This document shows, one piece after another, positions 28,682-36,583 of a stretch of 64,000 bases of DNA; position 1 is the stretch's first letter; the number at the start of each line of letters is the position of its first letter. The stretch comes from Thalassovita taeanensis. GTDB taxonomy: Bacteria > Pseudomonadota > Alphaproteobacteria > Rhodobacterales > Rhodobacteraceae. The notes below the pieces were generated by a model, which did no database searches, was not told the DNA's origin, and saw only the letters and a program-made list of their open reading frames with translations. The position numbers were made by a program, and so were the translations under genes. The stretch covers positions 62,001-126,000 of the forward strand of contig NZ_FOEP01000009.1 of assembly GCF_900110775.1 (NCBI RefSeq), given 5' to 3'.

Positions 28682-29242
28682 TTACTTGCTCATTTTTGAC
28701 AGTTTCGCCTGCAAATCAGCCAGCTGCTTTTTTATCGCATCCAGCCCTGCATCTTCGGCGCTTTTTTCACTGTCATCCTCGGGGGCCGGCCCACTCCACG
28801 ACTTGGTCAAGCCTCCGGTCATTGCCTTCATGAACGCTTCTTGTTGCGCCTGCATCGCGTCGAAACCCGGCATCTTGGCCATCGGGTTCACAATGCCCAT
28901 GTTTTCCATCATTTTGGACTGGCCATCGCGCAGCATGTCAAAAGACATTTGCAGAAATTGCGGCACGACAGATCCGGCCTGATTGGAATAGGTGCGCACA
29001 AGGTCTGTCAGCACGTTCACCGGCAACACATTGTCGCCCCGGCTTTCATGGTCAGCAATGATTTGCAGCAGGTATTGCCGTGTCAGATCGTCACCGGATT
29101 TGAGATCCACAATCTGAACCTCGCGCCCGTCGCGAATAAAACCGGCAATGTCTTCCAGCGTCACGTAATCGCTGGTTTCCGTATTATACAGCCGACGGCT
29201 TGCATAGCGTTTGATCAGTAGCGGCTTCTTGTCCTCGGCCAC
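28682..29242 (-). CDS. phaR: Polyhydroxyalkanoate synthesis repressor PhaR
   Basis: 186 residues from GTG 29242, which has GGGAGG at ideal spacing; an ATG 15 bases further up overlaps that ribosome site and is less likely. The N-terminal PHB/PHA accumulation regulator domain is KRYASRRLYNTETSDYVTLEDI and VQIVDLKSGDDLTRQYLLQII. A Met/Gln-rich middle and an acidic then coiled C-terminus follow. PhaR binds PHB granules and, when free, represses phaP and other pha genes through CTGC-N-GCAG dyads. Such sites are visible at 29890-29930 and 31774-31784. Confidence 0.94.
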   Translation of the reverse strand: MAEDKKPLLIKRYASRRLYNTETSDYVTLEDIAGFIRDGREVQIVDLKSGDDLTRQYLLQIIADHESRGDNVLPVNVLTDLVRTYSNQAGSVVPQFLQMSFDMLRDGQSKMMENMGIVNPMAKMPGFDAMQAQQEAFMKAMTGGLTKSWSGPAPEDDSEKSAEDAGLDAIKKQLADLQAKLSKMSK

Positions 29243-29294
29243 GGGCAATCCTCCCATAATGCAGCGCTGTTGAAAGAGCTTATGTTACCGCAGA

Positions 29295-29329
29295 ATAAAA
29301 AGAAAGGGCGGGCTTTGAAAGCCCGCCCT
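29295..29329 (-). terminator. Rho-independent terminator of phaP
   Basis: AGGGCGGGCTTT and AAAGCCCGCCCT (29305-29329) are complementary around a single base; realistically a 9-bp GC stem with a small loop forms. On the minus strand it is followed by TTCTTTTTAT. It lies between the phaP stop and phaR start, so phaR can have its own promoter downstream. Confidence 0.88.
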
Positions 29330-29376
29330 ACGCAACACATCTGTCTGGGAGGAGATTGATGTGGCGAATTCTTCGC

Positions 29377-29820
29377 TTACTTAACAGCCACTTTTTTGGC
29401 TGCTTCAGTCGCGTCCTTGGTTGCCTTCTGAACGACAGCCGAGGCTTCCTCGGAGATGTCCTTGCCAGCCGCCATCAGCAGCTCGACAGTGTCCATCTGA
29501 ACTTTTTTGGCAACTTCAGCGAAAGCGGCCATGTTTTCGGCGGCAACTTCAGCAGTGGCGGATGCAAAATCGGTCATGGCCTTGGCGTAATCGGCCGGCT
29601 CGGTCTTGGCTTTGCTCATCTCGGTCAGCTTGGCCAGAGTTTCCTTGGTCCATTTGCTGGAGATTTCCGAGGACTTCTCAGCAGCGCCAAGCGCAACGCT
29701 GGTCAGTTTCTCGCCCAAGGCTGTCTGCGTCTTGAACGCGTCTTCCATTGCTTTGGTGTCGACCGGAAAAGAACCCATCATGTCTTTCATGATAGATGTA
29801 AAATCTTGTGTATTTGCCAT
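29377..29820 (-). CDS. phaP: Phasin, PHB granule-associated protein
   Basis: 147 residues, almost wholly helical and amphipathic, beginning MANTQDFTSIMKDMMGSFP and ending in an Ala/Lys-rich tail (ATKDATEAAKKVAVK). The central segment (FASATAEVAAENMAAFAEVAKK) fits the phasin_2 family. Phasins coat PHB granules and control their number and size. The gene lies between phaC and phaR, has two PhaR-type dyads upstream and a strong terminator downstream, so it is probably expressed highly when PHB is made. Confidence 0.92.
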   Translation of the reverse strand: MANTQDFTSIMKDMMGSFPVDTKAMEDAFKTQTALGEKLTSVALGAAEKSSEISSKWTKETLAKLTEMSKAKTEPADYAKAMTDFASATAEVAAENMAAFAEVAKKVQMDTVELLMAAGKDISEEASAVVQKATKDATEAAKKVAVK

Positions 29821-29889
29821 TTCTTACAAATCCTTTGTCTGCATCCCCGAGCCCACCCCGGTTTCTGTGCCTACAATGAATTATGCACG

Positions 29890-29930
29890 CTGCGCCGCAG
29901 CATTTCAAGTTTTTTCATGCTGCGGCGCAG
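29890..29930. promoter_or_regulatory. Two PhaR-type dyads upstream of phaP
   Basis: CTGCGCCGCAG (29890-29900) and CTGCGGCGCAG (29920-29930) each match CTGC-N3-GCAG, the form reported for PhaR operators in related Rhodobacteraceae. They are also mutually complementary: CTGCGCCGCAGCAT and ATGCTGCGGCGCAG form a perfect 14-base inverted repeat around a 13-base T-rich centre. The block lies 70-110 bases upstream of the phaP start. Confidence 0.75.
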
Positions 29931-29952
29931 AATTATTTATTCTCTAAGTTTC

Positions 29953-31749
29953 TCAGAGACTTGCAACAGAGCTAACATAGGTCCCCGGCGCCGCGCACAA
30001 CGGTGGGTGGTGCGAATCGCCCGGTTCCCTAGCGGCAACTTTCTTGCCGGACCGCTTCACCAACCACGCCCCCCAGCGTGGCCACCACGACCCCGCGTGA
30101 TGCTTCGCCTGCGCCTTCCAGGCAGCGGCATCAAGCGTCAGATCCGTGTTGGTATAGTGCCCGTACTTCTGTTTCGTTGGTGGGTTTATCACCCCCGCAA
30201 CATGGCCGGATTCCGACAGGATGAAGGTCTTGTTCTTCGACCCGAATTGCTGCGCCCCACGGTAACTGTCCGTCCACGCCGCGATATGGTCGGTCTCGCA
30301 GGCGATGAAGCACACCGGGACATCGACATCGCTGATATGCAGCCGATCGTTCAACAGCTCGATCCCGGCATCGGCAAACTGGTTCTTCTGGCACAGCAAG
30401 CGCAGATACTGCACCGCCATTTTGGCCGGCAGGTTGGTGCCATCCCCATTCCAGTACAGCAGATCAAAGGCGGGCGGCGCCTCGCCCATCATATAGCTCT
30501 TGATCGCCGGGCCATAGATAAGGTCGTTCGAGCGCAGAAACGAAAAGGTGCGCGCCATGATGAACGACCGCAGAACCCCGTTCTCTTCGACCTCTTTTTC
30601 GATCCCGTCGATGAAATCATCCTGCAGGAAGGGCGTGAACTCTCCCTGCTCGCTGAAATCGGTCAGCGTGGTGAAAAACGTGGCGGATTTGACCGAGGTG
30701 TCGCCGCGGTGCTTGAGCAGCGCCAAGACCATGCTCAGCGTCGTCCCCGCAATGCAGTATCCGACCGCATTGACCTGCGCCTGCCCGGTGATCGCCTTGA
30801 CCTCGCGGATCGCCGCCAAGTACCCATCCTCGATATAGTCTTCCAGCCCGACATCGCGATAGCTGGCATCGGGGTTGACCCAGCTGACCACAAACAGAGT
30901 GAACCCCTGGTCCGTGATCCACTTGATCAGACTGTTCTGCGCCTTCAGGTCCATGATGTAGAATTTGTTGATCCACGGCGGAAAGATGATCAGCGGGGTC
31001 GCGTGGACCTCGTCGGTTGTCGGCGCGTATTGGATCAGCTCCAGCATCCGGTTGCGATAAACCACCTGCCCGGGCGTCGCGGCAATGTTCTCGCCCAGCC
31101 GGAACGCGTTGCTGTCGGCCAGCCGCACCAGCATTTCGCCATTGTTGGCCTCAACATCCGCCACAAGGTTTTCCAACCCGCGCACCAGTGATTCGCCATC
31201 GGTCTTCAGCGCCATTTCCAACGCATCAGGGTTGGTGCCCAGAAAATTCGTTGGCGCCAGCATATCGACAATCTGCTTCGAGAAGTATTCCAACTGGCGC
31301 TTTTCCTTGGGCGCCATGTCGCCCAGCTCGGCCACGGATTTCTCGATCGCCTCGGCGTTCAACAGATACTGCTGCTTGATATAGTTGAAATAGGGATTGG
31401 TGCGCCACAATGGGTTGGCAAACCGGCGGTCATCGGGCGTGGTGTCGGCGGGGGCCTGCAATTTGCCCTGCGCCAGAACCTGCTGCGCTTCAATGAAATG
31501 TTTGACGGATTTGCCCCAAAACTCCAGCTGCGTCTCGAATATCCGCGCCGGGTTGTGCACCATCTCGTTCCAATAGGACGAAGCCGCCTTGGCAAACATT
31601 TCCTGATCGGGGCCATTCAGCGTCGGGTTGGGCGCGTTTTTGCGCCCCGACATTGCGGCAATCAGGCGTTGCGAGAGCTCTTCGACCCGCGCAAGATTGG
31701 CATTCAGGCGTTCCATACTTTCGCCCACCACGTCCTCTTTGGTTGTCAT
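29953..31749 (-). CDS. phaC: Class I polyhydroxyalkanoate synthase PhaC
   Basis: 598 residues. The lipase-like box is GYCIAG with catalytic Cys332; the other triad members are Asp487 (ETDHIAAW) and His516 (SGHVAGV). The conserved PPWINKFYIMDL and FVVSWVNPDA segments and the N-terminal PhaC domain (FWGKSVKHFIEAQQVL) are present. It polymerises 3-hydroxyacyl-CoA into PHB on the granule surface. The length is normal for class I. It is divergent from phaZ across a 122-base region holding a PhaR-type site. Confidence 0.96.
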   Translation of the reverse strand: MTTKEDVVGESMERLNANLARVEELSQRLIAAMSGRKNAPNPTLNGPDQEMFAKAASSYWNEMVHNPARIFETQLEFWGKSVKHFIEAQQVLAQGKLQAPADTTPDDRRFANPLWRTNPYFNYIKQQYLLNAEAIEKSVAELGDMAPKEKRQLEYFSKQIVDMLAPTNFLGTNPDALEMALKTDGESLVRGLENLVADVEANNGEMLVRLADSNAFRLGENIAATPGQVVYRNRMLELIQYAPTTDEVHATPLIIFPPWINKFYIMDLKAQNSLIKWITDQGFTLFVVSWVNPDASYRDVGLEDYIEDGYLAAIREVKAITGQAQVNAVGYCIAGTTLSMVLALLKHRGDTSVKSATFFTTLTDFSEQGEFTPFLQDDFIDGIEKEVEENGVLRSFIMARTFSFLRSNDLIYGPAIKSYMMGEAPPAFDLLYWNGDGTNLPAKMAVQYLRLLCQKNQFADAGIELLNDRLHISDVDVPVCFIACETDHIAAWTDSYRGAQQFGSKNKTFILSESGHVAGVINPPTKQKYGHYTNTDLTLDAAAWKAQAKHHAGSWWPRWGAWLVKRSGKKVAAREPGDSHHPPLCAAPGTYVSSVASL

Positions 31750-31773
31750 ATTTATTATTCCCCCCTTTTCTTG

Positions 31774-31784
31774 CTGCCATGCAG
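31774..31784. promoter_or_regulatory. PhaR-type dyad in the phaC/phaZ divergent promoter
   Basis: CTGCCATGCAG matches CTGC-N3-GCAG, as do the two sites before phaP. It lies 25 bases upstream of the phaC start and about 90 before phaZ, among AT-rich and C-rich tracts. A further GCTGCAG follows at 31811-31817. Confidence 0.65.
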
Positions 31785-31871
31785 CATTATTATCTGCTAT
31801 CGTGGCGCTGCAGGTACAAATTGACCACGCGGAATCTTTGCACCGAGCCGCCCGAACACAAGGAGACGCTC

Positions 31872-33143
31872 ATGCGTAACATGGCCACCTACGACTTTAT
31901 GGAAACATTCCGTAATACGAACCAATGGTTGGGTGCCTCCGCCCTCTCCCTGGCATCCTATCCGCTTTTCAGCATGGTGCCAAACCCTGCTTTGCAATGG
32001 ATGGCTGCATGGGGCGAAGTGACCGAGCGCACATTTCAGCGCATGGTGGTCAAGCCTGACTGGGGCATCCGCACAGTCACCTGCGAGGATGGCAGAGATC
32101 ATCTGGTCAACGTCGAAACCGTCGTCGATGGCGCCTTCGGCGACCTGATCCATTTCAATGTCAGCGGCCGTAAGAAAATGCCCCGCAAGGTGCTGCTCGT
32201 CGCGCCGATGTCGGGCCATTATGCTACGCTGCTACGTTCCACAGTTGTCAGCCTACTGCCCGATTGTGAACTCTATGTTACAGATTGGCATAACGCGCGT
32301 GACATTGCGGTGTCTGAGGGCAAGTTCGATATCGAAGATTACACGCTGTATCTTGTCGATTTCATGCGTCACCTTGGCCCCGACACCCATGTGATCGCCG
32401 TGTGCCAACCGGCGCCGCTGACACTGGCCGCCACCGCCTATCTCGCGCAGGAAGACCCCAAGGCTCAACCGCGCAGCCTGACCCTGATCGGTGGCCCGAT
32501 CGACCCAGACGCCACCCCGACCGACGTGACCGATTTCGGCAACCGCGTCACCATGGGGCAGCTCGAAAAAACCATGATCCAGCGCGTCGGCTTCAAATAC
32601 AAAGGCGTCGGACGTCAGGTTTATCCCGGCCTGCTTCAGCTGGCCTCGTTCATCTCGATGAACGCTGACCGCCACAGCCAGGCCTTTACCGATCAGATCG
32701 GTCGCGTCGCCAAAGGCGAAGCGTCGGATCACGATGCCCACAACCGATTCTATGATGAATACCTGTCGGTGATGGATATGACGGCTGAATTTTATCTGAC
32801 GACCGTCGACCGGATCTTCAAGAAATGCGAGATCGCCAAGAACGAGTTCACCATCAAAGGTAAACACGTTGATATCGGCAAGATCACAACCGTCGCGGTG
32901 AAGACCGTCGAAGGCGCCAATGACGATATCTCGGCCCCCGGTCAGTGTATCGCGGCCTTGAATTTGTGCACCGGCCTGCCCGACAGCAAAAAAGCCAGCC
33001 ATGTCGAGCCAGGCGCGGGTCATTACGGTATCTTCGCGGGCAAAAGCTGGCGTAACAACATCCGGCCGCTGGTGCTGGATTTCATCCACGCCAACAGTGG
33101 CAAGGCAAACGCCACGCCTGCGAACAAGAACGCCGCTGCCTGA
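31872..33143 (+). CDS. phaZ: Intracellular PHB depolymerase PhaZ
   Basis: 423 residues from ATG 31872, preceded by AAGGAG. The alpha/beta-hydrolase core has LLVAPMSGHYATLL, VTDWHNARD and the catalytic Cys178 in VIAVCQPAP. A late His lies in GAGHYGIF, and the C-terminal PHB-depolymerase domain (FYDEYLSVMDMTAEFYLTTVDRIF region) is present. No signal peptide, consistent with mobilising native granules in the cytoplasm. The gene is divergent from phaC and ends at a strong terminator. Confidence 0.94.
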   Translation: MRNMATYDFMETFRNTNQWLGASALSLASYPLFSMVPNPALQWMAAWGEVTERTFQRMVVKPDWGIRTVTCEDGRDHLVNVETVVDGAFGDLIHFNVSGRKKMPRKVLLVAPMSGHYATLLRSTVVSLLPDCELYVTDWHNARDIAVSEGKFDIEDYTLYLVDFMRHLGPDTHVIAVCQPAPLTLAATAYLAQEDPKAQPRSLTLIGGPIDPDATPTDVTDFGNRVTMGQLEKTMIQRVGFKYKGVGRQVYPGLLQLASFISMNADRHSQAFTDQIGRVAKGEASDHDAHNRFYDEYLSVMDMTAEFYLTTVDRIFKKCEIAKNEFTIKGKHVDIGKITTVAVKTVEGANDDISAPGQCIAALNLCTGLPDSKKASHVEPGAGHYGIFAGKSWRNNIRPLVLDFIHANSGKANATPANKNAAA

Positions 33144-33165
33144 CCTGTTCAGCGCAGCGGAGGGG

Positions 33166-33199
33166 AACGGCGCGGTGCCCACCACCGCGCCGTTTTTTT
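33166..33199 (+). terminator. Rho-independent terminator of phaZ
   Basis: AACGGCGCGGTG (33166-33177) and CACCGCGCCGTT (33183-33194) make a perfect 12-bp stem with a 5-base loop, running into seven T residues (33193-33199). The structure lies 22 bases after the phaZ stop. Confidence 0.95.
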
Positions 33200-33209
33200 A
33201 TGCGCTATT

Positions 33210-33446
33210 CTATTTCAGCTTGTCTCGGATCGCGCGCCACAAGGGCACCACATCCAGCGCGGCCACCGCCACCCCCAGCGGCAGCATCCAGAACCCGATC
33301 ACCGGCAGAAACCCGAACACCCCGCCCAGCATCAGCAACAGCCCGACCACCAGCCGGAGCCCCGGAGGAATGTGCCTGCGGCTCCAGATCTGCGCACGGG
33401 CCAACTGCCGCTTCAGCTTTTCGCGTTCTGACAGCCCCTTGCTCAT
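33210..33446 (-). CDS. Small membrane protein, two hydrophobic segments
   Basis: 78 residues with a basic N-terminus (SEREKLKRQLARAQIWSRR) and two membrane segments (LVVGLLLMLGGVFGFLPVIG and WMLPLGVAVAALDVVPLW). The start at 33446 overlaps the upstream hydrolase stop by ATGA, while a longer open frame inside the hydrolase is rejected. The function is unknown; the layout resembles small PGPGW-like transmembrane proteins. Confidence 0.7.
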   Translation of the reverse strand: MSKGLSEREKLKRQLARAQIWSRRHIPPGLRLVVGLLLMLGGVFGFLPVIGFWMLPLGVAVAALDVVPLWRAIRDKLK

Positions 33447-34156
33447 CCGCGCTGCACCACCGGCTGCGCCATCCACGCCCGCAACGCCGCATTCACCGCC
33501 TCGGGCTGCTCCAGCACCGGCAGGTGCCCCGCGTCCGGAATGATCTGCAACTCGGCATAGGGGATCAGCTCGGCCATGAAGGTATGGCGTTTCACCGGGG
33601 TCAGCCCATCCAGCTCGCCGCACAGAACCAGCGCCGGGCATTTGCACTTACGCAGCGTCGCCTGCTGATCGCGCCGCCGCTGCAAAGCACGCGCCTGCCG
33701 CACGAACACCTCAGGCCCCAGCCCGCGCGCCATCTCGGCAATACAGTTCTGCGCCGCGATCCGCGCAGGCCCCGGCGCCAGATATTCCGGCCGGATCATC
33801 TGCCGCATGACCTCATCCAGCCGCCCGGCCCGCGCACCACTGATCAGCGGCTCATATCCCGCAGCACTCTGCGGTGTTTCCGCCAACGGGTTGGTATCCA
33901 TCAGCGCGATCCGGGTGATTCTCTCGGGCGCGCGCCGCAACAGCTCCATCGCGACGATCCCGCCCATCGACAGCCCCGCCAGCGCGAATTTCGCGGGCAA
34001 TTGCGTCAGCAGTTCCAAGGCGATGTCCTCGATCCGCTCGCCCTGCGTGATCGGGGCGACCATCACTGCGGTATCGCGGGTCAGATCCGCCAGCTGCGGC
34101 GCATACAGCCGCGCGTCGCACATCATCCCGGGTAAAAGAACCAAAGGCTCCTGCAT
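33443..34156 (-). CDS. Alpha/beta-fold hydrolase
   Basis: 237 residues from MQEPLVLLPGMMCD at 34156, with AGGAG upstream; an alternative start adds 15 residues. The oxyanion segment LLPGMMCDARLY, the nucleophile elbow GLSMGG, a late Asp (CGELDGLTP) and the catalytic His in PDAGHLPVLEQP are visible. The substrate is unknown. It is coupled to the small membrane protein downstream and lies 76 bases after a VOC gene on the same strand. Confidence 0.83.
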   Translation of the reverse strand: MQEPLVLLPGMMCDARLYAPQLADLTRDTAVMVAPITQGERIEDIALELLTQLPAKFALAGLSMGGIVAMELLRRAPERITRIALMDTNPLAETPQSAAGYEPLISGARAGRLDEVMRQMIRPEYLAPGPARIAAQNCIAEMARGLGPEVFVRQARALQRRRDQQATLRKCKCPALVLCGELDGLTPVKRHTFMAELIPYAELQIIPDAGHLPVLEQPEAVNAALRAWMAQPVVQRG

Positions 34157-34232
34157 CGCGCCTGCTCCTGTCGCGCCCTGAAATCCGGGCCTTTGCGTCA
34201 CACTCCGCCCCGCGCCGGATCAAGTCAACGCC

Positions 34233-34664
34233 CTATTCGGCGTAACCGCTCCAGCGGAATGCGCCCTCGGGGGACAGCGGCGAAAACGGGTTGTGCGCCA
34301 CCTCCCAGACATGGCCGTCAAGATCCGCGAAATAGGCGATATGCCCACCCCAAAATACGTCATGCGGCTCTTTCAGAACCCGCGCACCGGCGGCGCGGGC
34401 CTGCTCGACCACCTCGGAAACCTCGGCCTTGGTGCGCACATTGTTTGCCAATGTGGCCCCCCCGGTGCCCAGCTCAGATGGCTCCAGCCCCATATCACGC
34501 GCCAGATCCGCGCGCGGATACAGCGCCAGCGCCTGCCCGATCAGATCGAACACCACGATCCCTTCCTGAGCCTCAACCCGGCCCCACCCCAGCGCCTCGT
34601 AAAACGCCGCCGCGCGGTCCATATCCTCGACCCCAAGCGTGATCAGACTAACGCGTTGTTCCAT
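34233..34664 (-). CDS. VOC-family protein (glyoxalase/bleomycin-resistance-like)
   Basis: 143 residues from ATG 34664 with AAGGGG at good spacing. VOC signatures are VSLITLGVEDMDRAAAFYEALGW at the start and GGHIAYFADLDGHVWEVAHNPF near the end, as two beta-alpha-beta-beta-beta units. The start shares a base with the stop of the alpha/beta hydrolase (TAATG). The metal site is incomplete and the role is not assigned. Confidence 0.82.
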   Translation of the reverse strand: MEQRVSLITLGVEDMDRAAAFYEALGWGRVEAQEGIVVFDLIGQALALYPRADLARDMGLEPSELGTGGATLANNVRTKAEVSEVVEQARAAGARVLKEPHDVFWGGHIAYFADLDGHVWEVAHNPFSPLSPEGAFRWSGYAE

Positions 34665-35638
34665 TATAATCCCCTTTGCCATACCGAAATCGCCGCCACC
34701 GCCGCCGCAGTGTTGCCCGGCGACATGATCGCCCCGGCAATCACGTGCGCCAACGGATCGTCCCCCGCGCCCAGCTCTGGCTGCGCCACACTGACCGGCC
34801 CGCCCCAGCGCGCCATCACGGCCCGCGTCTGCGCGGGCTGCACAACCTGATCCGCATCCGAGAAATAGAACAACGCGGGCACCGTCACCGCGCCATAGTC
34901 AGCCCCCGCCGCATACCCCGCCAGCGCCGCCATCGGAAACACCGCCACCGAAGGGTATTCCGTCGTCCAATGCGCCGCCTGCGCCGCGCTGCGCGGCGCG
35001 AACGCCCGGCGGTGCCCCATGATCATCGGCAACCAATGGCGCGCGGCCGGGAACGTCAGCAACGGCGCCACCGCATGGTTCACTCCGAAGTTGGGCGAGA
35101 TCAGCGCCATCCCCACCACGTCCTGCATCAAATCCGGCTGGGTCGCCGCCACTGCCGCCAGCGTCGCCCCGGTCGAGGTGCCGATGATCAGCACCCGTTC
35201 CCCCACCGCGCGCGCCACCGCCAGCGCTTCAGAGGTGTCGCGCATCCACGCCGCAACCGATCCCTCCGCCATCGCGTCGGCACCGCTGCGCCCATGCCCG
35301 GCGAACCGGGCGTAGACCAGATTGGCCCCCAGCGCCTGCGCCACCCTGTCCGGCACCGGGCGGATCTCCTCGGCGCTGGCTGAAAACCCATGCAGATAGA
35401 CCACCGCCAGCGGCGTTTTCACCCCCTCGGCCACGGCCCAGACAACCCGCTTGGCCGCCCCGGCCCGCAGATCCGCAACCCCGGCCTCGGCCCGCACAAG
35501 ATAGCCCGCAGGATCATTGCCCAGCGCCGCCGCATCGAAACGCGGTGACAGGTCCACCGGCTCGTAAGGCCCAAACAGCCACAGCCCGGCCACCGAAACC
35601 ACCAACGCGCCGAAAATCCACCGCACGACCCGCATCAT
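34664..35638 (-). CDS. Membrane-anchored alpha/beta hydrolase
   Basis: 324 residues. The N-terminus (MMRVVRWIFGALVVSVAGLW) is a signal anchor or signal peptide. The hydrolase fold follows with YLHGFSASAEE, FAGHGRSG and the nucleophile elbow GTSTGA. A late DADQVV supplies the acid and a LAHVIAG segment the probable His. The substrate is unknown; carboxylesterase activity is plausible. It overlaps the neighbouring hydrolase upstream by ATGA, so the block is one operon. Confidence 0.8.
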   Translation of the reverse strand: MMRVVRWIFGALVVSVAGLWLFGPYEPVDLSPRFDAAALGNDPAGYLVRAEAGVADLRAGAAKRVVWAVAEGVKTPLAVVYLHGFSASAEEIRPVPDRVAQALGANLVYARFAGHGRSGADAMAEGSVAAWMRDTSEALAVARAVGERVLIIGTSTGATLAAVAATQPDLMQDVVGMALISPNFGVNHAVAPLLTFPAARHWLPMIMGHRRAFAPRSAAQAAHWTTEYPSVAVFPMAALAGYAAGADYGAVTVPALFYFSDADQVVQPAQTRAVMARWGGPVSVAQPELGAGDDPLAHVIAGAIMSPGNTAAAVAAISVWQRGL

Positions 35639-36405
35639 ACCGCCCCGATCTGCGACAGCACCTCTTCAAGTGTCGTCTCGATCAGCGCCAAACAGGCGTC
35701 ATCCGAAAACCGGTGATCCGCGCCCTTCACCAGCGTCAGCCGCATGTCCGGCCCCTGCGCATGATCCAGCAGCCGCAGCGCCACCGACATATCCACGTCC
35801 TCGTCCGCCGTGCCCTGCAAGCACCGCACCGGAAACGGCAAAACCAACGGATCGCGCAACACCAGCTGAGTGCGCCCTTCCTCGATCAGCCGCCGGGTGA
35901 TCACATAGGGATCGCCATATTCCGACGGCAGCGCCACCTGCCCGTCCTCCAGCAGCGCCTTGCGCTGGCCTTCATCGAACGCGGCCCACATGCTGTCCTC
36001 GGTAAAATCCGGCGCGGCGGCGATGGTCACCAACCCGGCCACCTTGCCCACCAGCCGCTTGCACATCAGCAGTGACATCCACCCCCCCATCGACGAGCCG
36101 ACCAAGACCTGCGGCCCCTCGGTCAGCGCGCCAATGGCCGCCGCCGCATCCTCGGCCCAATCGCCAATCGCGCCATCCTCGAACGCGCCCGAGCTTTCAC
36201 CATGCCCGGAATAATCAAACCGCAGGAACGCCCGCCCGGTCCGGCGCGCCCAATCATCAAGGAACACCGCTTTGGTGCCGCCCATGTCGGATTTGAACCC
36301 GCCAAGAAACACCACACCCGGCCCCGTGCCCTGCCCCGTGCCCGCCACACGGTGAAAGGCGATCCGCCGCCCCTGCGGCGTCTCCAGATACTCCGGCATG
36401 CTCAT
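35635..36405 (-). CDS. Alpha/beta hydrolase, ABHD10/BEM46-like
   Basis: 256 residues from ATG 36405 (MSMPEYLETPQG). Hallmarks are FLGGFKSDMGGTKA, FDYSGHGESSG, the nucleophile motif GSSMGG, DEDVDMS for the acid and KGADHRFSDD for the His. This arrangement is common in cytoplasmic serine hydrolases related to mammalian ABHD10, which remove acyl groups. The gene leads the minus-strand hydrolase operon and diverges from thrS. Confidence 0.85.
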   Translation of the reverse strand: MSMPEYLETPQGRRIAFHRVAGTGQGTGPGVVFLGGFKSDMGGTKAVFLDDWARRTGRAFLRFDYSGHGESSGAFEDGAIGDWAEDAAAAIGALTEGPQVLVGSSMGGWMSLLMCKRLVGKVAGLVTIAAAPDFTEDSMWAAFDEGQRKALLEDGQVALPSEYGDPYVITRRLIEEGRTQLVLRDPLVLPFPVRCLQGTADEDVDMSVALRLLDHAQGPDMRLTLVKGADHRFSDDACLALIETTLEEVLSQIGAV

Positions 36406-36583
36406 CCTGCTCTCTCCCTGATTTGTGTTCACACCGATCTTGCCCCAAGCCCGTCGCGCGCGAAAGCCCCCAAGCTGCCGCGCCCTGCGCTTGACTTGAC
36501 CTGCGGAGCGGACCAAAAAGGGCCCGAATCATAAACCCGCAACCGGGCGTTCCGTGGGCGCCAAACTGACGAGGAGGCCACAA

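Noticed and set aside
29356-31191. 611-codon open frame antisense to phaP and phaC
   Set aside because: It spans two real genes, a terminator and the PhaR operators; no domain can be seen.
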